The notes: a model not told the origin generated them from the letters alone. A stretch of DNA of 43,509 bases from JALSJK01 sp964530345 (GCA_964530345.1 CAZGYJ010000005.1:1-43509); one strand, 5' to 3'. Positions 24,778 through 33,301 are shown, numbered from the stretch's first letter. Numbers and translations: made by a program.

Positions 24778-24984
24778 TTACTCGACAAGTGTTAGCATTT
24801 CAGTCCGACCTTGTTGCTCGATTGAAATTTTTTCTTCACGAGCCAGCCATCCGATTGCGCGGTGAATATCATTTTTGCTAAGGCCAGTTCCATTAGCTAT
24901 TTTATTAACGCTGGAAGCGCCGTTGCTGCTCAGATACTTCCATACTTTTCCTGCGGAATTGCCAATTGATGTGGTTAAGTTCAT
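24778..24984 (-). CDS. Small winged-helix protein (DUF2582-like)
   Basis: The 68-residue protein reads as one winged-helix domain: AGKVWKYLSSNGASSVNKIA, TGLSKNDIHRAIGWLAREEK with the recognition helix, then a short wing (ISIEQQGRTEMLTL). It resembles the small winged-helix family DUF2582, known from several phyla and of uncertain function; DNA binding is inferred only from the fold. It starts 12 bases after minE on the same strand, so it is probably translated from the min operon mRNA. A ribosome site (AGGAG) precedes it. The family name comes from memory and is not search-confirmed. Confidence 0.75.
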   Translation of the reverse strand: MNLTTSIGNSAGKVWKYLSSNGASSVNKIANGTGLSKNDIHRAIGWLAREEKISIEQQGRTEMLTLVE

Positions 24985-24996
24985 ACAATTCTCCTG

Positions 24997-25278
24997 TTAA
25001 TTTCTAGATGCGTGGGATTCTTTCTGCTGGGCGTCTGGGAGTACAATATTTAACTCCAAAGTTTCCTGTTCATCGTCCTGCTCAAAAATAACTGAAATAT
25101 CTTCTTGATCAACATGAACATATTTGCGTACAACTTCAAGCAATTCTTGTTGTAGTCTGGGCAAGTATGACGGCTGGTGCTGTGATGCCCGCTCATGTGC
25201 AACAAGAATTTGAAGTCTCTCTTTAGCTATCGAGGCAGATTTAGGTTTAGATTTTTTAAAGTAATCCAATAAACTCAT
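24997..25278 (-). CDS. minE: MinE, topological specificity factor of division
   Basis: MinE stimulates the MinD ATPase and makes MinCD oscillate from pole to pole, so that the Z-ring forms at midcell. The 93-residue protein has the N-terminal membrane-targeting and MinD-binding stretch MSLLDYFKKSKPKSASIAKE with RLQILVAHER, and the dimerising beta domain LQQELLEVVRKYVHVDQEDI. It starts directly after the minD stop. Confidence 0.96.
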   Translation of the reverse strand: MSLLDYFKKSKPKSASIAKERLQILVAHERASQHQPSYLPRLQQELLEVVRKYVHVDQEDISVIFEQDDEQETLELNIVLPDAQQKESHASRN

Positions 25279-26091
25279 TTATTTGCTCCCGAACAACTTG
25301 CTGAAAATGCCTTTTTTTTCTTCATTAATAAAGCGGTGAGGTACATCTTCGCCTAAATAACGTGCGACTATATCTTGGTAGGCCCTTCCAGCATCACTTT
25401 GCTCATCCAAAATAACGGGTGTTCCCGCATTTGAAGCATTTAATACGGATTGAGATTCTGGAATGACTCCTAACAAGTGTAACGACAAAATTTCTTGCAC
25501 ATCATCAACACTCAACATTTCCCCCATATTTACTCTTTTTGGGGAATACCGGGAAAGTAAAAGATATTCCTTGATCGGATCTTTATTTTGTTCAGCGCGT
25601 CGAGATTTACTTGAAAGTATCCCTAGCATTCTGTCTGAATCTCTTACAGAAGCGACTTCTGGGTTGGTAACTACAAACGCATCATCCGCGTAGTACATTG
25701 CCAAGTGTGCACCTTTTTCAATTCCTGCCGGGGAATCACAAACAATATATTTAAAAGTTTTGCTCAGTTCATCAAGAACTTTACCTACGCCTTCCAGTGT
25801 TAAAGCATCTTTATCGCGCGTCTGTGAGGCAGGAAGTACATAGAGTTGATTACAGCGTTTATCTTTGATTAATGCCTGATTGAGTGAAGCTTCTTCATTA
25901 ATAACATTAATAAAGTCATAAACCACACGTCGCTCGCAACCCATAATCAAGTCGAGATTACGCAAGCCGACATCAAAATCAATAACAGCGGTTTTATGGC
26001 CTCGTTTTGCAAGGCCCATGGCAATTGCTGCGCTCGTCGTGGTTTTTCCGACGCCGCCTTTTCCGGATGTTACGACGATAATTCTAGCCAA
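25279..26091 (-). CDS. minD: MinD, septum-site determining ATPase
   Basis: MinD is a membrane-binding ATPase that recruits MinC and is released by MinE. The 270-residue protein has the deviant Walker A motif KGGVGKTTTSAAIAMGLA (lysines 10 and 15 area), GHKTAVIDFDVGLRNLDLIM, CDSPAGIEKGAHLAMYYAD and VTNPEVASVRDSDRMLG. It ends in the amphipathic membrane-targeting helix KGIFSKLFGSK. It lies 21 bases after minC and abuts minE. Confidence 0.97.
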   Translation of the reverse strand: MARIIVVTSGKGGVGKTTTSAAIAMGLAKRGHKTAVIDFDVGLRNLDLIMGCERRVVYDFINVINEEASLNQALIKDKRCNQLYVLPASQTRDKDALTLEGVGKVLDELSKTFKYIVCDSPAGIEKGAHLAMYYADDAFVVTNPEVASVRDSDRMLGILSSKSRRAEQNKDPIKEYLLLSRYSPKRVNMGEMLSVDDVQEILSLHLLGVIPESQSVLNASNAGTPVILDEQSDAGRAYQDIVARYLGEDVPHRFINEEKKGIFSKLFGSK

Positions 26092-26112
26092 TGGATTTTT
26101 CCCCCTTCATAA

Positions 26113-26892
26113 TTATAAGTATTCAATTTCTAAATTTTGCTCATTAAGAAATAATTGTACAGGCTTGCCTGATGAAATGTCATTCAGGTCATCACTAATT
26201 TTATAAATGCCATCAATTGAAACAAGTTCAGCCTGGAGGTCGGAACAGAATATACGGCTATTACTGTTACCTTGAACACCTGCCAAAGCCCTGCCTCGTA
26301 AGGTGCCGTAGATGTGGATGTTACCTTCCGCCATAATTTCACTCCCAGCGCTCACTTGACTCAGTACTATCAAATCGCCATGCGAGTACACTCTTTGTCC
26401 TGAACGGACAGGATGGGTAATAATTTTGGTTTGGTTTTTTACATTATCCGATTGTTGTTCTGCAACAGGAGCGGGTTCTATTTTTTGTGGTTTAGGCGTT
26501 GGTCTATTCGTTTGCGTAGCTGACTGAACTGGAATACCTAATTCATTTGCAGCGGCATTGTGTTCTGGTTTGCCACCGCGAATACCAACAGGAATAAACT
26601 TATGTTTTCTAACGATGCCAAACAAGGCCTTTAAATCAATATCTTTCGTTGTTTTGACCAAGGTGTCCAGGTCAATTATCAGCGGCGAATTTTTAAAAAA
26701 TTCCGGTGCTTGCTGCACTTTAAAGGCGAGCTGGTCAGATATGAGATGAAGATCATATTTATTCAGAACAAGTAAAGGCACAGTAAAAGAGCTACTTTTA
26801 AGTTCCAGCACAGGCCGTTGAGTTGCAGCGTTTTGTGGATTCGAAGACATCCGTAATTGTTGGGATTGAAATTGATCAGTTAATAGTCGCAA
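26113..26892 (-). CDS. minC: MinC, septum inhibitor
   Basis: MinC blocks FtsZ assembly away from midcell. The 259-residue protein has an N-terminal FtsZ-inhibiting domain (VLELKSSSFTVPLLVL, FFKNSPLIIDLDTL), a variable proline/glutamine-rich linker, and the C-terminal right-handed beta-helix that binds MinD: RSGQRVYSHGDLIVLSQVSA, GSEIMAEGNIHIYGTLRGRA, AGVQGNSNSRIFC. It is the first gene of the min operon; its promoter should lie in 26893-27200. Confidence 0.95.
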   Translation of the reverse strand: MRLLTDQFQSQQLRMSSNPQNAATQRPVLELKSSSFTVPLLVLNKYDLHLISDQLAFKVQQAPEFFKNSPLIIDLDTLVKTTKDIDLKALFGIVRKHKFIPVGIRGGKPEHNAAANELGIPVQSATQTNRPTPKPQKIEPAPVAEQQSDNVKNQTKIITHPVRSGQRVYSHGDLIVLSQVSAGSEIMAEGNIHIYGTLRGRALAGVQGNSNSRIFCSDLQAELVSIDGIYKISDDLNDISSGKPVQLFLNEQNLEIEYL

Positions 26893-27210
26893 ATTTTAAC
26901 ATTGCTATTAAAAAAAAGCATTGTTCAATGATAGAAAACCATGTTTTTGATTTTATAGAATAAAAATAATTGTGGATAAATTGTTTGTACACGATAAAAA
27001 AACCTTACAAAAATGGTTTAAAGAGATAAATTATATGCTTTTCATGTTCAAGAATCCGCCATTTATCATACGCCATTTTTTGTAAATGACATTGTTTTAA
27101 ATCCTTCTTATTGTCTGCAATTTCTACTTTTTTTCCTCTAGTTCTTTACGAAAACTGATGCACTCTTACAAGGAGCTCTCAAATACAAAAGCTATATGCA
27201 TAAAAATGAT
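26893..27210. other. Noncoding region between minC and the thiC promoter
   Basis: This very AT-rich stretch lies between divergent minC and thiC. It must carry the minC promoter, but no clear -35/-10 pair on the minus strand was identified. A short direct repeat, GCCATTT, occurs twice around 27058-27080. No gene seen. Confidence 0.45.
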
Positions 27211-27239
27211 TTGAGACTTGCATTACTGTCGGTTATCCT
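27211..27239 (+). promoter_or_regulatory. Sigma-70-type promoter for the thiC riboswitch mRNA
   Basis: TTGAGA at 27211-27216 and TATCCT at 27234-27239 are separated by exactly 17 bases. Predicted transcription would start near 27246, about 16 bases before the TPP aptamer, the expected place. Both boxes match consensus at 4 of 6 positions. Confidence 0.5.
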
Positions 27240-27261
27240 TTATTTTAACTAATCCCAAAAG

Positions 27262-27364
27262 GCTAGGGGTGCTTTGGAAAGAAAAATTATATAAGATTTT
27301 TCTTTCCAAAAAGCTGAGACAAACCCTTTGAACCTGATTCCGGTTAATTCCGGCGTAGGAAAGC
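27262..27364 (+). promoter_or_regulatory. TPP riboswitch (THI element)
   Basis: The conserved aptamer strings are present in order: CTAGGGGTGC, GCTGAGA, ACCCTTTGAACCTGAT, CGGTTAATTCCGGCGTAGG. Between the first two lies a 15-base-pair arm (TTTGGAAAGAAAAAT pairing with ATTTTTCTTTCCAAA), an enlarged optional P3a. It sits 43 bases before the start of thiC, whose product makes the pyrimidine half of thiamine. The aptamer binds thiamine pyrophosphate and should lower thiC expression when it is plentiful. Confidence 0.95.
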
Positions 27365-27379
27365 CCGCTTTTTCTGCGC
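27353..27379 (+). promoter_or_regulatory. Candidate anti-aptamer hairpin of the TPP riboswitch
   Basis: The 3' end of the aptamer (GCGTAGGAAAG, 27353-27363) can pair with TTTTTCTGCGC (27369-27379) through 11 pairs, three of them G-T. This pairing would remove the conserved GCGTAGG strand from the TPP-bound fold. No T tract follows, so it would act as an alternative fold rather than a terminator, perhaps controlling access to the AGGAG ribosome site at 27396. Confidence 0.4.
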
Positions 27380-27406
27380 TATGTTATTGTATTTTAGGAG
27401 ATAAGC

Positions 27407-29275
27407 ATGAGCGCTATCCGCAAAGAAATCTCATCAAATTCAGAGGCAAGTGTCGAAATAGATTCTTATCCTGCATCTGAAAAAGTTTATATTCAAGGTA
27501 GTCGACCTGATATTCGTGTGCCCATGAGGAAAATCAGTTTATCTGATACACCTGCATCGTTTGGCGCAGAAAAAAACGGCCCGGTTTATGTCTATGATAC
27601 TTCTGGTGTTTATACAGACCCTGACGTTAAAGTTGATTTGCAAAAAGGGCTTGCTGCAATACGGAGCACATGGGTTGAAGAGCGCCAAGATACAGAGTTA
27701 TTATCTGGACCCAGTTCTGAATATGGACAGGAACGTTTGACCGATAAATCGACGGCACATCTGCGATTTGAACACATTCGTATACCCAGAAGGGCAAAGC
27801 CAGGGAAAAATGTTACGCAGATGCATTATGCCCGGCAGGGAATTATTACCCCGGAAATGGAATTTATTGCCATTCGTGAAAATCAAAATCTGGATGAGAT
27901 GCGTGATTTATATAAAAATCAGCATCCAGGACAGTCATTTGGCGCATCAATTCAAGAGAGGATTACTCCGGAATTTGTCAGGGACGAAGTTGCAAGAGGT
28001 CGGGCAATTATTCCAGCCAATATTAACCATCCCGAGCTTGAACCAATGATTATTGGTCGTAATTTTCTGGTCAAAGTGAATGGTAATCTGGGTAACTCTG
28101 CTGTCACTTCTTCTATCGAAGAAGAAGTAGAAAAAATGCTTTGGGGAATTCGTTGGGGCGGCGATACCATTATGGATCTTTCCACCGGAAAAAATATTCA
28201 TGAAACACGGGAATGGATGTTGAGAAATTCCCCTGTTCCGATTGGAACGGTTCCTATTTACCAAGCGTTAGAAAAAGTGGATGGCAAGGCCGAAGAACTA
28301 ACCTGGGAAATTTATCGGGATACCTTGATTGAGCAGGCTGAACAAGGCGTGGATTATTTTACTATTCATGCTGGGGTACGTTTGCATCATGTTCCTTTAA
28401 CCGCTAAACGACTGACCGGAATAGTCTCTCGTGGTGGTTCTATTATGGCTAAATGGTGTCTTGCCCATCATACAGAAAGTTTCCTTTACACGAATTTTGA
28501 GGAAATTTGTGAAATCATGAAAGCTTACGATGTTTCATTTTCACTGGGTGACGGCCTAAGACCCGGTTCGATTGCAGATGCAAATGACGAAGCTCAGTTT
28601 GCAGAACTTGAAACCTTGGGCGAATTGACCAAAATAGCCTGGCAACACGATGTTCAAACCATGATTGAAGGTCCTGGGCATGTGCCATTGCACATGGTCA
28701 AAATTAACATGGAAAAACAATTGGAAGATTGTTACGAGGCGCCATTTTATACTTTAGGTCCATTAACAACCGATATTGCACCTGGATATGACCATATCAC
28801 TTCAGCGATTGGTGCTGCCAATATTGGCTGGTATGGCTGTGCAATGCTTTGTTATGTGACACAGAAGGAGCATTTGGGGCTGCCAAATAAACAAGATGTG
28901 CGTGAAGGTATCGTTACTTATAAAATTGCCGCTCATGCTGCTGATTTGGCGAAAGGTCATCCTGGCGCTCAGGCAAGGGATAATGCCATGTCCAAGGCGC
29001 GTTTTGAATTTCGCTGGGAGGATCAGTTTAACCTTGGACTTGATCCAGAAAAAGCCCGATCTTTTCATGATGAAACATTACCTAAGGATTCAGCCAAAGT
29101 CGCTCATTTTTGCTCAATGTGTGGACCGCATTTCTGCTCCATGAAAATCAGCCAGGATGTTCGAGATTATGCGGCTAAAAAAGGCATAGATGAGCAGGAA
29201 GCATTAAAAGCTGGAATGGAAGAAAAATCCAAGGAATTTCTTGAAGAAGGTGCAGATATTTACCATAAACTCTAG
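27407..29275 (+). CDS. thiC: Phosphomethylpyrimidine synthase
   Basis: ThiC is a radical SAM enzyme that rearranges 5-aminoimidazole ribotide to hydroxymethylpyrimidine phosphate for thiamine. The 622-residue protein has the N-terminal ThiC-associated domain (VYIQGSRPDIRVPMR), TQMHYARQGIITPEMEFIA, GTVPIYQALEKVDGK, TIHAGVRLHHVPLT, SRGGSIMAKWCLAHH and LGDGLRPGSIADANDEAQ. It carries the C-terminal iron-sulfur motif CSMCGPHFC with cysteines 569, 572 and 577. AGGAG lies 7 bases before the ATG. It is preceded by a TPP riboswitch. A group II intron remnant begins about 75 bases after its stop; the coding region is intact. Confidence 0.98.
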   Translation: MSAIRKEISSNSEASVEIDSYPASEKVYIQGSRPDIRVPMRKISLSDTPASFGAEKNGPVYVYDTSGVYTDPDVKVDLQKGLAAIRSTWVEERQDTELLSGPSSEYGQERLTDKSTAHLRFEHIRIPRRAKPGKNVTQMHYARQGIITPEMEFIAIRENQNLDEMRDLYKNQHPGQSFGASIQERITPEFVRDEVARGRAIIPANINHPELEPMIIGRNFLVKVNGNLGNSAVTSSIEEEVEKMLWGIRWGGDTIMDLSTGKNIHETREWMLRNSPVPIGTVPIYQALEKVDGKAEELTWEIYRDTLIEQAEQGVDYFTIHAGVRLHHVPLTAKRLTGIVSRGGSIMAKWCLAHHTESFLYTNFEEICEIMKAYDVSFSLGDGLRPGSIADANDEAQFAELETLGELTKIAWQHDVQTMIEGPGHVPLHMVKINMEKQLEDCYEAPFYTLGPLTTDIAPGYDHITSAIGAANIGWYGCAMLCYVTQKEHLGLPNKQDVREGIVTYKIAAHAADLAKGHPGAQARDNAMSKARFEFRWEDQFNLGLDPEKARSFHDETLPKDSAKVAHFCSMCGPHFCSMKISQDVRDYAAKKGIDEQEALKAGMEEKSKEFLEEGADIYHKL

Positions 29276-29351
29276 AAGCTTACTCCTATGTGTAGGCCTC
29301 GTTGTCGTAACTGATGGGGCAAAGTAAAGGTGATCATAAAACACTGACTAG

Positions 29352-29510
29352 ACACCTGTGATGTGTCATCTAGACAAACTGATTTATCGGTGGGTGATTA
29401 GGAAATATAAAAAGCATGGACGTAATTTCAAAAGAGCAGAAAATTGGCTAAAGCGCATTAAGCGTCAGTCGCCTAATTATTTTATTCACTGGAGTTTGCT
29501 GCGTGCCTGA
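29352..29510 (+). pseudogene. Group II intron maturase, C-terminal fragment
   Basis: The frame opens after a stop at 29349-29351 and ends at TGA 29508. It includes HLDKLIYRWVIRKYKKHGRN and AENWLKRIKRQSPNYFIHW, which match the group II maturase-specific (GIIM) domain where a W--RK-K and RRL-R--P--F-HW pattern is usual. Only about 50 residues remain of a protein normally 400-600 long; the reverse transcriptase domain is gone. Its position directly before domain V is correct for an intron in which the maturase frame ends before domain V. Confidence 0.75.
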
Positions 29511-29598
29511 CTGAATGATAAGAGCGGTATAAGTCGAGAGGTTCAAGCACGGTTCTGTGAGAAGCTTGTGGAGGGGAGGTTCCACTTGCTTACTCGAC
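29352..29598 (+). mobile_element. 3' remnant of a group II intron
   Basis: Three parts of a group II intron 3' end follow in order. First comes a maturase C-terminus (29352-29510). Next, a domain V-like segment runs from GAGCGGT at 29522 to ACGGTTC at 29549-29555; its lower stem has one G-G mismatch where G-C is expected. Then a domain VI hairpin (AAGC 29562-29565 with GCTT 29588-29591, GTGGA 29568-29572 with TCCAC 29581-29585) leads to TACTCGAC, a typical intron 3' end. The 5' end, domains I-IV and the reverse transcriptase are missing, so it cannot splice alone. It marks an old insertion between thiC and the glutaminase gene. Confidence 0.8.
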
Positions 29599-29675
29599 CC
29601 CAGCATATTAACTTGGTTCGAAAAATCTCAATATAAATAAATATATTTTGTAGTTAATTGTTTAGGGAATCGTGT

Positions 29676-30779
29676 ATGAATATATTTGTAATTTTTTTGC
29701 TATCCTTTCTAGTTTCAGGATGTATGATAACTACTTCAAGTCCTGAAAGTTTGAAACTTCATGATGCTGTTCAGTTAATCGTCCCTCCTGAAAAAATCGG
29801 AATAGCTCGTAAGGAAGGATGGCTTTCAGATCAATTTGTCAATAATCCAGCTAAGATTAAGGAGGCATTACAGATAGCCTATGACAAGTACAAAAATCTC
29901 AAGGAAGGAGCCAACGCAGATTACATTCCAGTACTGGCTAAGGTTGATTCGAATATTTTTGGTATCGCACTTGTTACCACTAGCGGTAAGGTTTATTCGG
30001 TTGGTGATACCAATTCAGAAGTTTCTATTCAGTCCATCTCTAAGGTCTTCACAATGGCTCGTGTTATCGAAGAATCCGGTACAAAGGCTATCTCTGACAA
30101 CATGGGGGTGGATGCAACTGGGCAGCCATTCAATTCAATCGTAGCTATTGAGCAATATAAGGGCAAGCAGATGAATCCTTTGGTTAATCCCGGCGCTATT
30201 GCAGCAACTAGTATGATCAAAGGTGATAATGGTGATGATGTTTGGAAAACTATTATTGATACTTATAGTGATTTTGCTGGCCGCAAACTATCTATCGATA
30301 AAGAGGTTTATAAGTCCGAAGCCGATACTAATCAGCGTAATCGAGCATTAGCCATGCTAATGCATGCTTATGGGCGACTCAACGGCGATCCCATCGAAGC
30401 AACTGATATCTACACGCGACAATGCTCTGTTGCAGTGAATACAATGGATCTGGCAAACATGGCGGCGACACTGGCAAATGGCGGCACAAATCCAGTTACT
30501 GGCAAGAAAGTGGTTAGTCCTGACAATATTGATGAAATTCTTGCTGTCATGGCTACTGCAGGTCTGTATGATGATTCCGGTCAGTGGTTGTATCGGACTG
30601 GTCTGCCAGCCAAAAGTGGTGTTGGTGGAGGTATATTGGCGGTATCTCCTGGTAAATTCGGTATAGCTGCAATATCTCCTCCCTTGGACGCGGCAGGTAA
30701 CAGCATCCGTGCCCAAAGAGCGATTACTGATATTTCCAATGCACTGGGGGGGAATCCTTATAAAGTAACGCCTAAGTAG
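29676..30779 (+). CDS. glsA: Glutaminase with lipoprotein signal peptide
   Basis: This serine-dependent, beta-lactamase-fold glutaminase should convert glutamine to glutamate and ammonia. Family motifs are SIQSISKVFTMARVIEESG with the SxxK nucleophile pair, GVDATGQPFNSIVAIE, NPLVNPGAIAATSMI, NTMDLANMAATLANGGTNP and GLPAKSGVGGGILAVSPGKF. The ATG at 29676 is chosen for AGGGA upstream and because it starts a lipoprotein signal (MNIFVIFLLSFLVSGC, lipobox LVSGC with Cys16). Usual glutaminases of this family are about 300-310 residues and cytoplasmic; this one has 367, with an export signal and linker. No Asp follows the cysteine, so outer-membrane sorting is expected. It follows an intron scar and has no partner gene nearby. 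Confidence 0.88.
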   Translation: MNIFVIFLLSFLVSGCMITTSSPESLKLHDAVQLIVPPEKIGIARKEGWLSDQFVNNPAKIKEALQIAYDKYKNLKEGANADYIPVLAKVDSNIFGIALVTTSGKVYSVGDTNSEVSIQSISKVFTMARVIEESGTKAISDNMGVDATGQPFNSIVAIEQYKGKQMNPLVNPGAIAATSMIKGDNGDDVWKTIIDTYSDFAGRKLSIDKEVYKSEADTNQRNRALAMLMHAYGRLNGDPIEATDIYTRQCSVAVNTMDLANMAATLANGGTNPVTGKKVVSPDNIDEILAVMATAGLYDDSGQWLYRTGLPAKSGVGGGILAVSPGKFGIAAISPPLDAAGNSIRAQRAITDISNALGGNPYKVTPK

Positions 30780-31245
30780 AGTTTAAAGGTGTTATTTCAT
30801 GGGTTGGAAAAGAATAAGGGGGGCGATCTTTTGAGGCAAAAAAAGAAATTGATAATTAAAGGTATGCTTTGTATTAAGCTTTGTCCAAAACGAAATGAGT
30901 CTGAAAAGAACTCTTTATTTCCGCCAACAGATGACCCGTCTAATCGCACAGTATAAAAAACTGCTTATGCCCAATATAGCCCGGCAACTGACAATGGTTT
31001 TAATCGAAAGCACACAAGGACATTCGATTGTTGGCAGAGATGGATGAATGGCACGATACATCTTGCGGGCATGCGATAAAAAAGCTGATTGTGCGTTCAT
31101 ATCATGTTTGCGGTGAAAAGTAGTATTAAATCTGGCTGCTATCTCAGTCTCGTATCTCTACAACCTCAGAACCTCAAAAATTTACCAGGTGCAACGAAGA
31201 AACTTTGATATTTACTGGTGAAAGCATTAAATGATGCCAGTTATT
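30780..31245. other. Noncoding region without recognised features
   Basis: These 466 bases lie between convergent genes (glutaminase and the ABC permease). A 50-codon frame (30895-31047) and a 61-codon minus-strand frame (30915-31100) lack a family match or ribosome site. No clear terminator was seen for either flanking gene. The stretch may contain gene debris. Confidence 0.45.
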
Positions 31246-32442
31246 TTAGAGCTCACGAAGTCCATCAGTTGGTTCACCTTTAATGGTCCTGAAACCAGCC
31301 AATAATGCGGAGCAAAATGCCGCTAAGCTGGTGATGGCAAATGCCAGAAAATAGTGGATTGGTAACAAGCGGCAAATGTCAGTAGCCTTCGTTAATTCAG
31401 AAATAAAGTGGCCCATTGCAAATCCAACAAATTGAAAAATAAAAACGGCTAATATCCAGCCTAGGCAAGCAGTTAACAATGCCTGAATAATTGGGAAGAA
31501 AATAATTTCGCTGGTTCGAAAGCCAGTCAAACGTAAAATACAGAGTTCTTTGTACTTGCGATCAACATTGGCCCAAAGGCTGGCGCCAAGGGAGAGAACA
31601 TAGCCAATTATGCTGGTAAAAGCCACTACCCAGTACACTGTCGTCAAATTTTTATCTAGATTATTTACCATTGCAATTTCATGGGCACGGGTTCTAACGT
31701 CAATTCCCTGATTGTTTAACCATTGTTTTAGTGGTTCAACATCATTGATTGTCTGGGCAAATAATCGGAATCCAGTGTAATAATTCATTGTCACATTAGG
31801 TTTTCCTGGCCAGTCAAGTTCTGGTACGGCATGACCATCACGAAAATTTTCTAAAGCTTCAACTAAGGTTAGAGAGCAGAAAGCACCATCTCGGTTAAAT
31901 GATTGGCTTTCAGCGACAGCGAGTACCCGTAGTGGGATATGAACTCTTTGGGTTTTATTATGGTACTTTCTTGATATGCTGCCATCTATACGATCACCTG
32001 CTTTTACTGATAATTTATTAGCTGCGCTTTTTGATAAAATGATTTCGTCAATTTGTTTGGGCGCACGATTTATTTCAGGAAGTAAAGGATCATTTTCCGC
32101 GGTTGGGATCAGCTCGACATTTAATATTTTGTTAGCAGTTTTGCTCTTCAACTGAATATTGGCCGCCAGGTTCCTCTTTAAAGGTATGACAAAAGATACA
32201 TCAGAACGACTTTTAATTTCTTTAAACCAATCAGGCTCAATATGTTTACTACTAACCGGTCGTAATTCCCGGTTGAGTGGTTCTTCAACAAGTTGGCTTA
32301 CCATGTTGCCAATGATGCCAAATTTTAAGCCAAATAAGATCATCAAGGGAGCAAGTATTGATGCCAGCGCTAAAACGTGACAAATGGAAATTTGCCACTC
32401 ATAAAAATAGTCTCGTGTAGCAAGTTTGAAAATTTTAAACAT
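31246..32442 (-). CDS. ABC transporter permease, TagS-like
   Basis: The 398-residue inner-membrane protein has the MacB/LolE/FtsX layout: one N-terminal membrane helix (about 20-45), a large periplasmic domain, and three C-terminal helices (about 265-290, 315-340 and 365-390). The N-terminus (LATRDYFYEWQISICHVLAL, then FGLKFGIIGNMVSQLVEEP, NRELRPVSS and SDVSFVIPLKRNLAANIQL) recalls TagS, the permease of the T6SS threonine-phosphorylation pathway of Pseudomonas; this is from memory, not a search. Such permeases are mechanotransmitters rather than importers. It starts 9 bases after the ATPase gene and is divergent from the vWA protein at 33462. A LolC/E-type lipoprotein-sorting role is the alternative. 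Confidence 0.7.
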   Translation of the reverse strand: MFKIFKLATRDYFYEWQISICHVLALASILAPLMILFGLKFGIIGNMVSQLVEEPLNRELRPVSSKHIEPDWFKEIKSRSDVSFVIPLKRNLAANIQLKSKTANKILNVELIPTAENDPLLPEINRAPKQIDEIILSKSAANKLSVKAGDRIDGSISRKYHNKTQRVHIPLRVLAVAESQSFNRDGAFCSLTLVEALENFRDGHAVPELDWPGKPNVTMNYYTGFRLFAQTINDVEPLKQWLNNQGIDVRTRAHEIAMVNNLDKNLTTVYWVVAFTSIIGYVLSLGASLWANVDRKYKELCILRLTGFRTSEIIFFPIIQALLTACLGWILAVFIFQFVGFAMGHFISELTKATDICRLLPIHYFLAFAITSLAAFCSALLAGFRTIKGEPTDGLREL

Positions 32443-32451
32443 AAAGGAAGT

Positions 32452-33195
32452 TTAAATGATGCTGGTTTCGGTCAAGTCTTCAGCATAGCTAGTATGAAGA
32501 TAATACCTGTGCAGGCCAAAATTTTTTAGAGGTTGCCAATCATGGCTGGCAATGATTAATGTGATATTGAATTGTTCGGCCAGTTTGATAAAAAGCTCCA
32601 TGACAATTTTTGCTGAGTAGGGGTCTAACGAAGCAGTTGGTTCGTCTGCAATGACAATTTTAGGTTTATGGGAGAGAGCACGGGCAATAGCAACACGCTG
32701 ACGTTCGCCAATCGAAAGAACTGCGGGCGATTTATTTAAATGTCTTTCCAGTTTCAAATCATTAATTAATTGAAAAACAATTTCGTCTTCGAGCGGCAAA
32801 TCCAGAATTTCCCGTGACAATAAAATGTTTTCCTTGACCGTAAGATAGGGTAGCAGTCCCCCAGTTTGCATGACATATCCAATATAGCGTTTTCTGAGTT
32901 GGCTTAAGGGGTCAAGATGTTTTTTTTGCCATTCGCAGTAGATATTAATCGGTCGTTGGTGTTGTAAATAAAAACTAAAAGCCTCAGAGTAACTGGGTTT
33001 AGCAATGAATGCCAACATATCAAGAAGCGTTGATTTGCCACAGCCACTTTCGCCAATAAATGCTATTTTGTCGCCTTGGTGAATGCGCAGATTATGGATG
33101 ACCATATTAAATTTTGCATTTTCTGTTCCCCTGCATCGGCTGACCTTGAAGAGTCTGTAAAGTAGCAGTTTTGTCTTGTTGGAATGAGTTTTCAT
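32452..33195 (-). CDS. ABC transporter ATPase, TagT-like
   Basis: The 247-residue ATPase belongs with the MacB/LolD class that partners the permease downstream. It has Walker A GESGCGKS at 48-55, Q-loop Gln110 in YVMQTGGLLPYLTV, Walker B IVIADEPTASLDP at 180-192 and H-loop His218. The ABC signature reads LSIGERQRVAIARAL, with Ile in place of the usual Gly at the third position. The first 30 residues form a basic leader before the ABC core. Pairing with the TagS-like permease and a divergent PpkA-like protein suggests TagT. An energised transport or signalling role is inferred from family; the exact substrate is unknown. Confidence 0.75.
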   Translation of the reverse strand: MKTHSNKTKLLLYRLFKVSRCRGTENAKFNMVIHNLRIHQGDKIAFIGESGCGKSTLLDMLAFIAKPSYSEAFSFYLQHQRPINIYCEWQKKHLDPLSQLRKRYIGYVMQTGGLLPYLTVKENILLSREILDLPLEDEIVFQLINDLKLERHLNKSPAVLSIGERQRVAIARALSHKPKIVIADEPTASLDPYSAKIVMELFIKLAEQFNITLIIASHDWQPLKNFGLHRYYLHTSYAEDLTETSII

Positions 33196-33301
33196 ACGAG
33201 CAAAAGAAGCAGGCTTATTTGGTTATTTGTTGAATAGAAAGAATAAATGCAATTGTTAACAGAAGAATGAAGTCAGGTTTTGAAAAATTAACGAATTGAG
33301 T

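Noticed and set aside
30895..31047. 50-codon frame in the gap after the glutaminase gene
   Set aside because: No ribosome site, no family match and a competing frame on the other strand; not supported as a gene.
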